DNA of 7,577 nt from an uncultured Porphyromonadaceae bacterium. GTDB lineage: Bacteria; Bacteroidota; Bacteroidia; Bacteroidales; Muribaculaceae. Below, piece after piece: positions 1 to 5,600 of this stretch. A program made the translations under genes and the position numbers. The notes under the pieces are model-generated. The model did not search any database. It worked only from the letters and a program-made list of their open reading frames with translations, and was not told the DNA's origin. Within the stretch, counting starts at the first letter, position 1, and each line of letters starts with the position of its first letter. Location: NCBI GenBank assembly GCA_947177595.1, contig CAMWUZ010000081.1, positions 1-7,577 on the forward strand, in the 5' to 3' direction.

Positions 1-834
1 GTATATACCCTCTTCCCTCTTAGCGAGGACGATATGAAAGAATTACTTGACAGAGCTGTCGCGGAGGATATAATTCTCAAAGAGCGTGGAGTGAAAATCG
101 AGAGCACCGATGCCCTGTTCCGCTATTCGGGAGGAGATGCGAGAAAACTGCTGAATATCCTCGACCTGCTCGAACAGTCCACACCCAAAGACTCCCCTAT
201 TATCATTAATGACGAGATAATAACCACCCGACTGCAAAAGAATCCTGCCGCTTATGATAAAAACGGAGAGATGCACTATGACATTATATCCGCATTTATC
301 AAAAGTGTTCGTGGCAGCGATCCTGATGCTGCAATCTATTGGCTTGCCAGAATGATAGAAGGAGGAGAAGAACCGGAATTTATAGCCCGCAGACTATTGA
401 TCCTCGCTGCGGAGGATATTGGACTCGCAAACCCCAACGCACTCCTGCTTGCAAATGCTACATTTGATGCTATTCACAAGATTGGCTGGCCGGAAGGACG
501 TATTCCGCTTGCCGAATGCACCGTTTATCTCGCAACATCCCCCAAGAGCAATTCGGCATACATGGCTATAAACACAGCCCTTGAAATAGTCAGGAGTACA
601 GGCAACAGACCTGTACCGCTGCATTTGAGAAATGCCCCGACCGAACTGATGAAGAAACTTGACTACGGTACCAACTATAAATATGCCCATGACTATCCGG
701 GGCATTTTGTCAAACAGCAGTTTATGCCTGAAGAGCTCGGAAATCCAACATTCTGGCATCCTGCTGACAATCCTGCAGAAGAGAAAGCAGCAGCCATCCA
801 GCGCCAAAGATGGGGAACTGACAAAAATTATTAG
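1..834 (+). CDS. rarA: Replication-associated recombination protein A (RarA/MgsA), 3' part
   Basis: Codons are open from base 1, so the gene begins before the window; about 277 residues are visible, against about 420 for the family. RarA is a clamp-loader-related AAA+ ATPase that acts at stalled replication forks and interacts with SSB. The Walker A and B motifs lie off the window. Visible residues 43-49 read SGGDARK, the sensor-2 region of the AAA+ lid. The rest, from the segment YDIISAFIKSVRGSDPDAA onward, matches the helical C-terminal tetramerisation domain (MgsA_C type), including the family signatures AAEDIGLANP, YLATSPKSN and HLRNAP, and ends with the usual QRQRWG-type tail. The first internal ATG, at 34, is not the start. 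The stop at 832-834 overlaps the end of a convergent phage reading frame by 4 bases. I see no sign of decay in the visible part. Confidence 0.95.
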   Translation, partial: VYTLFPLSEDDMKELLDRAVAEDIILKERGVKIESTDALFRYSGGDARKLLNILDLLEQSTPKDSPIIINDEIITTRLQKNPAAYDKNGEMHYDIISAFIKSVRGSDPDAAIYWLARMIEGGEEPEFIARRLLILAAEDIGLANPNALLLANATFDAIHKIGWPEGRIPLAECTVYLATSPKSNSAYMAINTALEIVRSTGNRPVPLHLRNAPTELMKKLDYGTNYKYAHDYPGHFVKQQFMPEELGNPTFWHPADNPAEEKAAAIQRQRWGTDKNY

Positions 835-1292
835 TCCATTTTTATTGAAATTGTCCACGAGCTTAATTTGATACTTTTGCAGTGTCCTTTAACAATATCG
901 CCAAATATAAAGATATCTTTTATCCCGCCGATGAACTGACGCTGTGGCATATTAAATTTGCGCTTATGGGTGCTGACGGTGTAAGTTTTGCCCTTTTTGG
1001 ATCTGCGTGTGTGGGACTTCACCTGTTTATAACCGTTGCCACCCTCATTGTGCAGCGTCGTATAAGGCTCTGAGGAGGTAAAGCGCACACCGTCGCCGGA
1101 GACTTCGCCCCGGGTTGACCGACGCATTGCACCGGTCACTACGAGCAGCGAGCCACGGGGGTAGTCATGGGCGCGAGGCTTCCACTTGTCGGAGAAAAAA
1201 GCCTTACGCTCAAAGTTGCGGTCGAACTCGTCGGAGAGTTCCACGCGCATATCGCTGAGAATGTCGGCTTTTAATTTGTTGGCGTCGAGCAT
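831..1292 (-). pseudogene. Mu gpG-like phage virion morphogenesis protein with a replaced C-terminus
   Basis: The ATG at 1292 opens a 153-residue frame. Residues 1-122 look like the phage virion morphogenesis family (Mu gpG, P2 gpS and related tail-completion or neck proteins): a charged N-terminal helix, a V-T-G-A-M-R-R-S strand near 52-59, F-T-S-S-E-P-Y-T-T-L-H-N-E-G-G near 71-85, a basic loop, and the typical MPQRQFIG closing motif at 115-122. The usual helical C-terminus after this motif is absent. From about residue 123 the frame runs through unrelated AT-rich DNA, across the promoter at 851-880, and stops inside the last codons of rarA. The prophage/host junction therefore probably lies between about 881 and 927. 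The gene follows the MuF gene on the same strand, as G follows F in phage Mu. The protein would act in head-tail joining; in this remnant it has no likely function. Confidence 0.72.
851..880 (+). promoter_or_regulatory. Bacteroidetes-type promoter, apparently orphaned
   Basis: TTG at 851-853, an 18-base spacer, then TACTTTTGC (TAnnTTTGC) at 872-880. It lies 17 bases after the rarA stop and points rightward. There is no plus-strand gene downstream before 1348; it fires antisense into the gpG-like phage gene. I infer that it once served a host gene now lost or displaced, but a chance match is possible. Confidence 0.5.
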
Positions 1293-1332
1293 TTAATTGG
1301 TGTTTAAGTGTTATTATATCAGAATAAATTAG

Positions 1333-1341
1333 TAAATTTGC
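1333..1341 (+). promoter_or_regulatory. -7 element (TAAATTTGC) directly upstream of the immunity candidate
   Basis: TAAATTTGC fits TAnnTTTGC exactly. The -33 box is weak: only TTA at 1311-1313 lies at the right spacing (19 bases). Transcription would start near 1345-1347, at or a few bases before the ATG at 1348, so the message would be nearly leaderless. The element lies in the 55-base gap between the divergent gpG-like gene and this gene. Confidence 0.5.
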
Positions 1342-1347
1342 GGCATT

Positions 1348-1596
1348 ATGGAAATACCGGCTAAAGTCAAAGAAGCGGCGCAATATCTTATTGATATTTA
1401 CGGCGACCATGTAGAGTACCTCGGACAGTACCAGGGTGCTGAGGCTTTTTATTACCGCTTCTCGGATGATATAACAGCCGGATATTGCCCGGTATATTTA
1501 CACAAGTCGAATAAAGTAGATGTGTTAACCGGTGAGGTTGCATATCACGTGTTATTATCATTTATTGAAGATTTCGATGAAAGCGGTATTGAATAG
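1348..1596 (+). CDS. Small acidic protein, candidate immunity protein for the MuF-linked toxin
   Basis: This 82-residue protein is not one I recognise from a named family. It has about 15 acidic against 5 basic residues, no signal peptide and no membrane segment. It is rich in aromatic residues (HVEYLGQYQGAEAFYYRF near 21-38) and would fit a small alpha/beta cytosolic domain. The role is inferred from position: it lies between the MuF-toxin gene and the gpG-like gene, on the opposite strand to both, and its last 39 bases overlap the 3' end of the toxin reading frame tail to tail. Toxin genes of the polymorphic type usually have an adjacent immunity gene, and a strong negative charge is common among such proteins. 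No other methionine codon occurs in the frame, so the ATG at 1348 is the likely start. The -7 element just before it suggests expression independent of the late phage operon, for example in the lysogen. The frame is intact although the toxin is broken. Confidence 0.6.
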   Translation: MEIPAKVKEAAQYLIDIYGDHVEYLGQYQGAEAFYYRFSDDITAGYCPVYLHKSNKVDVLTGEVAYHVLLSFIEDFDESGIE

Positions 1597-2043
1597 TTTG
1601 TTATCGACACGCATTATACCTCTACATTCGTGACTTATTTTAGCACCTTTTTTTGCTAATTCGTTAATATCATTCCACTCTCTACCTGAGCCATTGGAAT
1701 TGTCTTGCTGGGGCTCAATATATTTCAATGTACCGTCTGCAAACCTTTGTAAAATAGTAGCATGACCGCCACGTCGCCCCCAGCCTATTGACAATTCATA
1801 AACACCGACCTCTTTACAGGTTTCTTCAAAGAATTTAATATAGCGTTTAGGTGTCATTTGACTATGTCCCTTAGCAGCAAGCCAATCATTAATACTGTTA
1901 TGTTTTGCCGGTGTTCCGTCTAAATTGAGCCACGCTTCCCAGCAATTCAAACCTCTGCTTAAATATTCAAGTTTAGAACCTGGGGTATTTGGTTTTACAG
2001 TAACATTAAAGCCTAATAATCGTAATACATACGCAGGAGCACT
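1558..2043 (-). pseudogene. Papain-fold (Tox-PL-like) toxin domain, 3' part of a frameshifted MuF-toxin gene
   Basis: This frame is open from 2043 to the stop at 1558-1560, about 161 codons, and has no convincing start of its own; a TTG at 1950 is only an internal codon. It continues the MuF frame after a frame break. It resembles papain-fold glutamine deamidase or protease toxins: APAYVLRLLGFNV follows the expected catalytic cysteine, the histidine is in GGHATILQ (codon 1762-1764), and the third catalytic position is the glutamate of YIEPQ (codon 1714-1716), where aspartate (DPQ) is more usual. The cysteine itself (codon 2039-2041) is encoded only in the other frame. If intact, the domain would sit at the C-terminus of a virion-borne minor head protein, the layout of MuF polymorphic toxins of temperate phages. 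The base composition is AT-rich compared with the MuF domain, suggesting separate origin. Without the cysteine no activity is expected. Confidence 0.68.
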
Positions 2044-2833
2044 TTATATGATTTGCGTAATCACGTTTTGCGTCATAATTGGGGTTTTTACTTAATGTAT
2101 TATGTCCGTCTGTGTATCTACCTTTAGGGTCAATTATATACTCTGGTACAAAATTGGGGTTTGCCGACTGTTTATCAGCATCCTCCACGCTCATAGGTTT
2201 ACCCTTTGTTATTCCGAGTTTCGCTTCAAGTTCCAAGCAATGGGAAGCAATAGCCTTTTTTTGGTCGTCTGTGAGATTGTCGGGCAGTTCCGCGATAATG
2301 TCAGCAATTCGCTTTTCGCGCTGCTGTTTCTCACTGAGTTGCTCAATTACCTGTTTGGCTGCTTCCGGTGCTTTGTAATATGGGTGTTTGGGTGGGAACA
2401 GTTTCAGATCCTTACCGGGGTTAAAGCGGAAAATCTGCTGTTTGGCGGCTTCGGTGCAGTTCTGACCGCGAAGCATAGAGAGCGCCGGGTCGCTCTGGGG
2501 GTATTTCCCTTTGCGAACCTGTACGGCAGTGCAGCGGCAGTTCCAACCATTCGGCGGCAGATATTGCGCCCAGAACGGGTCGGAGGGGGGCAGCGTGGTG
2601 CCGTGTAAAATTGCGTGATCTTCACGCACACGGTCATCCTGAGCCGTGCGGTACTGGAGGTCGTAACGGTCGCCGTCGGCTTCAATCTGTTGCCAACGTG
2701 CAGCCATTAGAGAAGCCCCGACCGCGTGGTTATATTCCGCATACAGGTAGTTATGATTATAGCGGTTATTAACTTGCTGCTCTTCATGGCGGTTCAAAAG
2801 AGGTTGGGTGAAGTGCTCAACGGCTTCCAGGGT
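2006..2833 (-). pseudogene. MuF-like minor head protein (Mu gpF/SPP1 gp7 family), 5'-truncated and 3'-frameshifted
   Basis: The frame is open from the stop at 2834-2836 on the minus strand to the stop at 2006-2008. The first usable start is only a TTG at 2797, so the N-terminal portion of the gene is missing. Counting from that TTG, the MuF core is clear: the helix YNHNYLYAEYNHAVGAS near 13-29, RTAQDDRVREDHAILHG near 50-66, and the zinc-like PPNGWNCRC at 81-89. A lysine- and glutamate-rich helical linker follows (about 145-200), then the start of the toxin region with RYTDGHNTLSKNPNYDAKRDY. At codon 2039-2041 the frame reaches Lys-Cys, then departs and ends 10 residues later, while toxin homology continues in another frame. 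MuF proteins sit at the portal inside the capsid and can be delivered with DNA. The same-strand gpG-like gene downstream supports the Mu-type F-G order. Confidence 0.82.
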
Positions 2834-2835
2834 CT

Positions 2836-3060
2836 AATAAAAAACTTGTAGAGGCGCACACACTGGCGGAGTCTGACGATGAGGACGGCTTCGCCAAGGG
2901 GTGCGCGCTAATCCGCGCTAATTTGCACGTCGATATTGATAAAATAGAGACGGAGGAGGAATGGGCACAACTCTATTGCGAGGCTATATGGCTGGAGCGG
3001 TGGAGAAACCAAAACCGGGCGGAGCTTATCGCGTCACTATTTGGCGGAGGTAAAGACTAA
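2836..3060 (+). pseudogene. 5'-truncated small phage tail gene, possibly a tail assembly chaperone
   Basis: An open frame without any start codon runs to the TAA at 3058-3060 and encodes 74 residues: acidic and helical at first (LVEAHTLAESDDEDGFAKG), then tryptophan-rich (EEEWAQLYCEAIWLERWR), closing with ASLFGGGKD. The codon pattern and protein character look real, but the start is missing: the frame fades into the minus-strand MuF remnant at about 2834. It stands just before the tape measure gene on the same strand, the place where tailed phages keep the small tail assembly chaperone genes. That role is inferred from position only; I do not recognise the family by sequence. Its stop codon overlaps the stop of the convergent small membrane ORF. 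Confidence 0.5.
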
Positions 3061-3209
3061 GGTCTCCAAAATACCCACCAAGGGAGCGGTCCGCTGTCTT
3101 TCCGACCACTCATTTTAATCGTCTCCCAAAGGGCAGATAGAACCCCAACCACATAAAGAAAGAGGCCGATGTAACAAATTACTTGTATTATGAAACTTAA
3201 AATCTTCAT
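3057..3209 (-). CDS. Small single-pass membrane protein (50 aa), candidate phage moron
   Basis: The ATG at 3209 opens 50 codons ending at TAG (3057-3059). The protein begins MKILSFIIQVICYIGLFL and stays hydrophobic to about residue 28 (one membrane segment, mostly preceded by a single lysine). A short charged stretch follows (ETIKMSGRKDSG, 29-40), then a tryptophan-rich tail (PLPWWVFWRP). A Bacteroidetes promoter with near-ideal spacing lies upstream (3234-3264), giving a leader of about 20 bases. The gene is antisense to the tail genes and fills the 197-base gap between them. Phage genes with this layout, small, reversed and self-promoted, are often lysogeny-expressed extras such as superinfection-exclusion proteins; that is inference, and a holin-like role or chance ORF cannot be excluded. 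An alternative frame starts at 3216 (33 codons) but lacks any protein-like character. Confidence 0.5.
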   Translation of the reverse strand: MKILSFIIQVICYIGLFLYVVGVLSALWETIKMSGRKDSGPLPWWVFWRP

Positions 3210-3233
3210 AAGTCATCGTGTGAGTAACTACAT

Positions 3234-3264
3234 GCAAATATAACAAATTAATTCGAGATGGCAA
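3234..3264 (-). promoter_or_regulatory. Bacteroidetes-type promoter for the 50-aa membrane ORF
   Basis: Read on the minus strand: TTG at 3264-3262, a 19-base spacer, then TATATTTGC at 3242-3234. Both boxes and the spacing fit the Bacteroidetes consensus. Its upstream half overlaps the first codons of the tape measure gene, so rightward tail transcription and this promoter would interfere. Confidence 0.6.
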
Positions 3265-3920
3265 GTGTCTTTGATTATATTTTTAACATAGGCGGTAATT
3301 TTACGGCGCAAATAAATGGCATGAGCCAATCCGCCGGTGATTTTTCTGCTAAGATTGAAACCGCACAAGGCAAAGTGGGCAGTTTCATGACTATGCTTGC
3401 CCGTTTTGATTTAATTAAAAGTGCAGTACAGGGGGGTTCAGACGGTTTTGCTCAGCTAAGTGCGACCGGTATAAAATTGGACTCAAATATGCACTACCTC
3501 AGCGCGGTTGCAGGTGTTACCGGTGACGGTCTTAAACAAATAGAGACATTTGCCCGGCAGAGTGCAAAGGCTTTCGGAACTGATGCCAGTGTGGCCGTCG
3601 AGGGGTACAAATTGTTGCTCTCACAGCTTAGCCCGGAACTGGGTAAATATCCCGAAGCACTCAGCGCAATGGGCGACTGCATACAGACCACCAGCAAGCT
3701 GATGGGTGGTGACGGTGTGGCGGCTGCGCAGGTGCTGACTACGGCAATGAACCAGTACGGCATAAGCATGGAGGATCCAATGGCCGCCAGTGCTGAAATG
3801 GCGCGTATGATGAACGTAATGGCGGCAGCCGGTCAGGCAGGATCCGCAGAGTTTCCGGCTACCAGCGCGGCACTTCAACAATGCGGTATGGCTGCAAAGG
3901 CGGCTCAAGGCACCTTCTAA
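3258..3920 (+). pseudogene. Phage tail tape measure protein, N-terminal fragment
   Basis: The ATG at 3258 opens 220 residues. They match the conserved N-terminal part of TP901-type tape measure proteins: MASVFDYIFNIGGNFTAQI, helical heptad-like stretches, then VTGDGLKQIETFARQSAKAF near 90-109 and LSPELGKYPEALSAMGDC with TTSKLMGGDGVAAAQVLTTAMNQYG at about 128-170. Tape measure proteins set tail length and normally run to many hundreds of residues with a long coiled coil and a membrane segment. Here the frame stops at 3918-3920 after AAQGTF and AT-rich intergenic DNA follows at once, so the gene was cut by the deletion that forms the right end of the remnant (junction about 3905-3920). The gene start overlaps the minus-strand promoter at 3234-3264. 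No assembled tail is possible from this fragment. Confidence 0.85.
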
Positions 3921-3999
3921 ATAATTGCAAGATTAATTTAGATTTTAAATAAAATATTTATAATCTTACCTAATCATGCGTATAAAAATGAAAATCTCG

Positions 4000-4008
4000 T
4001 ATCTTTGC
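4000..4008 (+). promoter_or_regulatory. -7 element of the tyrS promoter
   Basis: TATCTTTGC fits TAnnTTTGC, 33 bases before the tyrS ATG, giving a leader of about 30 bases. The expected -33 TTG is not clear (TGCG at 3977-3980 is the nearest). The region 3921-4041 otherwise holds only AT-rich DNA. Confidence 0.55.
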
Positions 4009-4041
4009 AACCTGAAAGCTAAACAATAACGCAAATCATAT

Positions 4042-5337
4042 ATGAATTTCATAGACGAACTGACCTGGAGGGGCATGATTCATCAGATGATGCCCGGCAC
4101 TAAGGAACAACTTGATAAGGAAATGACTACTGCATATTTAGGCATTGATCCAACCGCAGACAGTCTTCATATAGGGCATCTTGTCGGTGTGATGATGCTC
4201 AAACATTTTCAGAGAGCCGGACATAAGCCCATCGCGCTTGTTGGTGGTGCAACCGGTATGATCGGAGACCCGTCTATGAAAAGCCAGGAGCGCAAACTCC
4301 TTGATGAAGAGACACTCCGCCACAATCAGGAAGCTATAAAGAAACAGCTTGCCAAGTTCCTTGATTTCGACAGCAAGGAACCTAATGCCGCTGAAATGGT
4401 GAATAACTATGACTGGATGAAAAACTTCTCTTTCTTAGATTTTATAAGAGATGTCGGCAAGCATATCACAGTCAATTATATGATGGCAAAAGACTCTGTC
4501 AAGAAGCGCCTTTCAGGTGAAAGTCAGCAGGGTATGTCATTCACCGAATTTTCATATCAGTTAGTTCAGGGATATGACTTCCTGACACTATATCGTGACA
4601 AGAATTGCAGGCTGCAGCTTGGCGGCTCTGACCAGTGGGGCAATATCACGACGGGAACTGAGCTGATTCGCCGCACTCTCGGCGGAGAAGCCTTCGCCCT
4701 CACCTGCCCTCTCATCACCAAAGCCGACGGTGGTAAATTCGGAAAAACAGAAAGTGGTAATGTGTGGCTTGACCCACGATATACCTCGCCTTATAAGTTT
4801 TATCAGTTCTGGCTTAATGTATCGGATGCCGATGCAGAAAAGTACATCAAGATTTTCACAGAACTGACTGAAGATGAAATCCGCGCACTTGTTGAGGAGC
4901 AACAGGCTGATCCGGGAAGACGTCCTTTACAGAAACGCCTTGCCAAAGAGATCACTACTATGGTTCACTCAGCAGAAGATTATGAAGCGGCTGTTGAGGC
5001 TTCACAGATACTTTTCTCAAACAACACTTCAGATGCTCTGCACAAACTTGATGAAGAGACGCTGCTTCAGGTTATGGACGGAGTGCCGCAGTTTGAGGTA
5101 TCTATGGATGAAATCAAGGGTGGTGAGCTGAAGCTCGTCGATCTGCTCACTGATAAGGCACCTGTTTTCCCGTCAAAGGGAGAGATGCGCAAAATGACCC
5201 AGCAAGGAGGCTTGTCTATAAATAAAGAGAAAGTGAGCGACCCATATTCTATCGTATCGCAAGATTTACTTTTAGCAGGAAAATACATTCTTGCCCAGAG
5301 AGGCAAGAAAAACTACTTCCTGCTGATTGCTAAATAA
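4042..5337 (+). CDS. tyrS: Tyrosyl-tRNA synthetase (TyrS)
   Basis: The 431-residue class I aminoacyl-tRNA synthetase charges tRNA-Tyr with tyrosine using ATP in the cytosol; the length is close to the bacterial TyrS norm of about 420-430. Visible motifs are the HIGH signature at residues 43-46 (HIGHLVGVMMLKHFQ), GGATGMIGDPS at 68-78, the tyrosine and tRNA site segment YQLVQGYDFLTLY and LGGSDQWGNI in the middle, and the KMSKS-equivalent KFGKT at 232-236, the usual bacterial TyrS form. The C-terminal 70 residues (GELKLVDLL to the end) form an S4 RNA-binding domain that contacts the long variable arm of tRNA-Tyr. The ATG at 4042 is chosen because homology begins right there and a -7 element lies at 4000-4008. 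There is no clear Shine-Dalgarno. It is an apparently single-gene unit, complete and undamaged. Confidence 0.97.
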   Translation: MNFIDELTWRGMIHQMMPGTKEQLDKEMTTAYLGIDPTADSLHIGHLVGVMMLKHFQRAGHKPIALVGGATGMIGDPSMKSQERKLLDEETLRHNQEAIKKQLAKFLDFDSKEPNAAEMVNNYDWMKNFSFLDFIRDVGKHITVNYMMAKDSVKKRLSGESQQGMSFTEFSYQLVQGYDFLTLYRDKNCRLQLGGSDQWGNITTGTELIRRTLGGEAFALTCPLITKADGGKFGKTESGNVWLDPRYTSPYKFYQFWLNVSDADAEKYIKIFTELTEDEIRALVEEQQADPGRRPLQKRLAKEITTMVHSAEDYEAAVEASQILFSNNTSDALHKLDEETLLQVMDGVPQFEVSMDEIKGGELKLVDLLTDKAPVFPSKGEMRKMTQQGGLSINKEKVSDPYSIVSQDLLLAGKYILAQRGKKNYFLLIAK

Positions 5338-5373
5338 TTACATCCCGGTCAATCTAAATACTGGCATACTTTT

Positions 5374-5405
5374 TTGTCAATTAAAAAATAAACCGCTAAA
5401 TTTGC
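5374..5405 (+). promoter_or_regulatory. Promoter of tRNA-Gln
   Basis: TTG at 5374-5376, a 20-base spacer, then TAAATTTGC at 5397-5405. Both boxes match the Bacteroidetes consensus. Transcription would start near 5410, about 30 bases before the mature tRNA. Confidence 0.7.
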
Positions 5406-5440
5406 ACTGCTTTAGGGCGTAAGCCTTGAGCATATAGGAT

Positions 5441-5511
5441 TGTCTTATGGTGTAATGGTAGCACTGCAGTTTTTGGTTCTGCCTGTCTAGGTTCGAATCC
5501 TGGTAAGACAA
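5441..5511 (+). tRNA. tRNA-Gln (anticodon TTG)
   Basis: All arms can be drawn. The acceptor stem has seven perfect pairs (5441-5447 with 5504-5510) and discriminator A at 5511. The D arm is GTGT with GCAC around AATGGTA. The anticodon arm is 5466-5482 with loop TTTTGGT and anticodon TTG at 5473-5475. The variable loop is four bases. The T arm is CTAGG with CCTGG around TTCGAAT. The CCA end is not encoded (CTA follows the discriminator). One oddity is a U-U mismatch at the loop-closing pair 31-39 (5470 and 5478). It decodes CAA and, through wobble, CAG. Confidence 0.96.
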
Positions 5512-5522
5512 CTAAACAAATG

Positions 5523-5561
5523 CCGCAATTGGTTGATAAGTTCACCGGTTGCGGTTTTTTT
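5523..5561 (+). terminator. Rho-independent terminator after tRNA-Gln
   Basis: A ten-pair stem (5523-5532 with 5545-5554, two G-U pairs) encloses a 12-base loop and is followed directly by seven T residues (5555-5561). It closes the tRNA-Gln unit 12 bases after the tRNA. The next promoter element begins 14 bases further on. Confidence 0.85.
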
Positions 5562-5574
5562 ATTATATAATTCA

Positions 5575-5582
5575 TATCTTTG
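5575..5582 (+). promoter_or_regulatory. -7 element for the UPF0104-nfeD unit
   Basis: TATCTTTG fits TAnnTTTG. The nearest -33 TTG (5549-5551) is 23 bases upstream and lies in the terminator stem, so that box is weak. Transcription would begin near 5588, leaving a leader of about 13 bases to the ATG at 5601 or 22 to that at 5610. Confidence 0.5.
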
Positions 5583-5600
5583 TAATTGGAATAGTAATAG

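Larger units (their letters stand above)
885..3920. mobile_element. Degraded Mu-like prophage remnant between rarA and tyrS
   Basis: Six phage or phage-associated reading frames are packed here: a gpG-like gene, an immunity candidate, MuF with toxin, a small tail gene, a small membrane ORF and a tape measure fragment. Head genes are on the minus strand and tail genes on the plus strand, back to back at about 2834. Integrase or transposase, portal, terminase, capsid, baseplate and lysis genes are absent. The ends are estimates: the left end lies where gpG homology stops (881-927), and the right end where the tape measure frame stops (3905-3920). I found no direct or inverted repeats at these ends by eye, so the insertion mechanism cannot be read. 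Confidence 0.7.

Noticed and set aside
394..858. Minus-strand open frame of 154 codons across rarA
   Set aside because: It is a shadow of rarA with cysteine-rich, non-protein-like sequence and no homology features.
1640..1659. Dyad TTAGCA/TGCTAA downstream of the immunity gene as a terminator
   Set aside because: Only six pairs, the T run is in the loop rather than after the stem, and it lies in toxin coding sequence.
2000..2045. Programmed frameshift producing the full MuF-toxin
   Set aside because: Keeping the cysteine would need a -2 shift at TGC, with no slippery heptamer or stop-codon signal; a two-base deletion is simpler, and the gene lacks its 5' end anyway.
2102..2608. Plus-strand open frame of 168 codons opposite the MuF gene
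   Set aside because: It is antisense to a clear MuF core; the product lacks any recognisable motif.
3085..3095. Palindrome AGCGGTCCGCT in the gap between tail genes
   Set aside because: Short, single copy, and inside the small membrane ORF; no evidence of a binding site.
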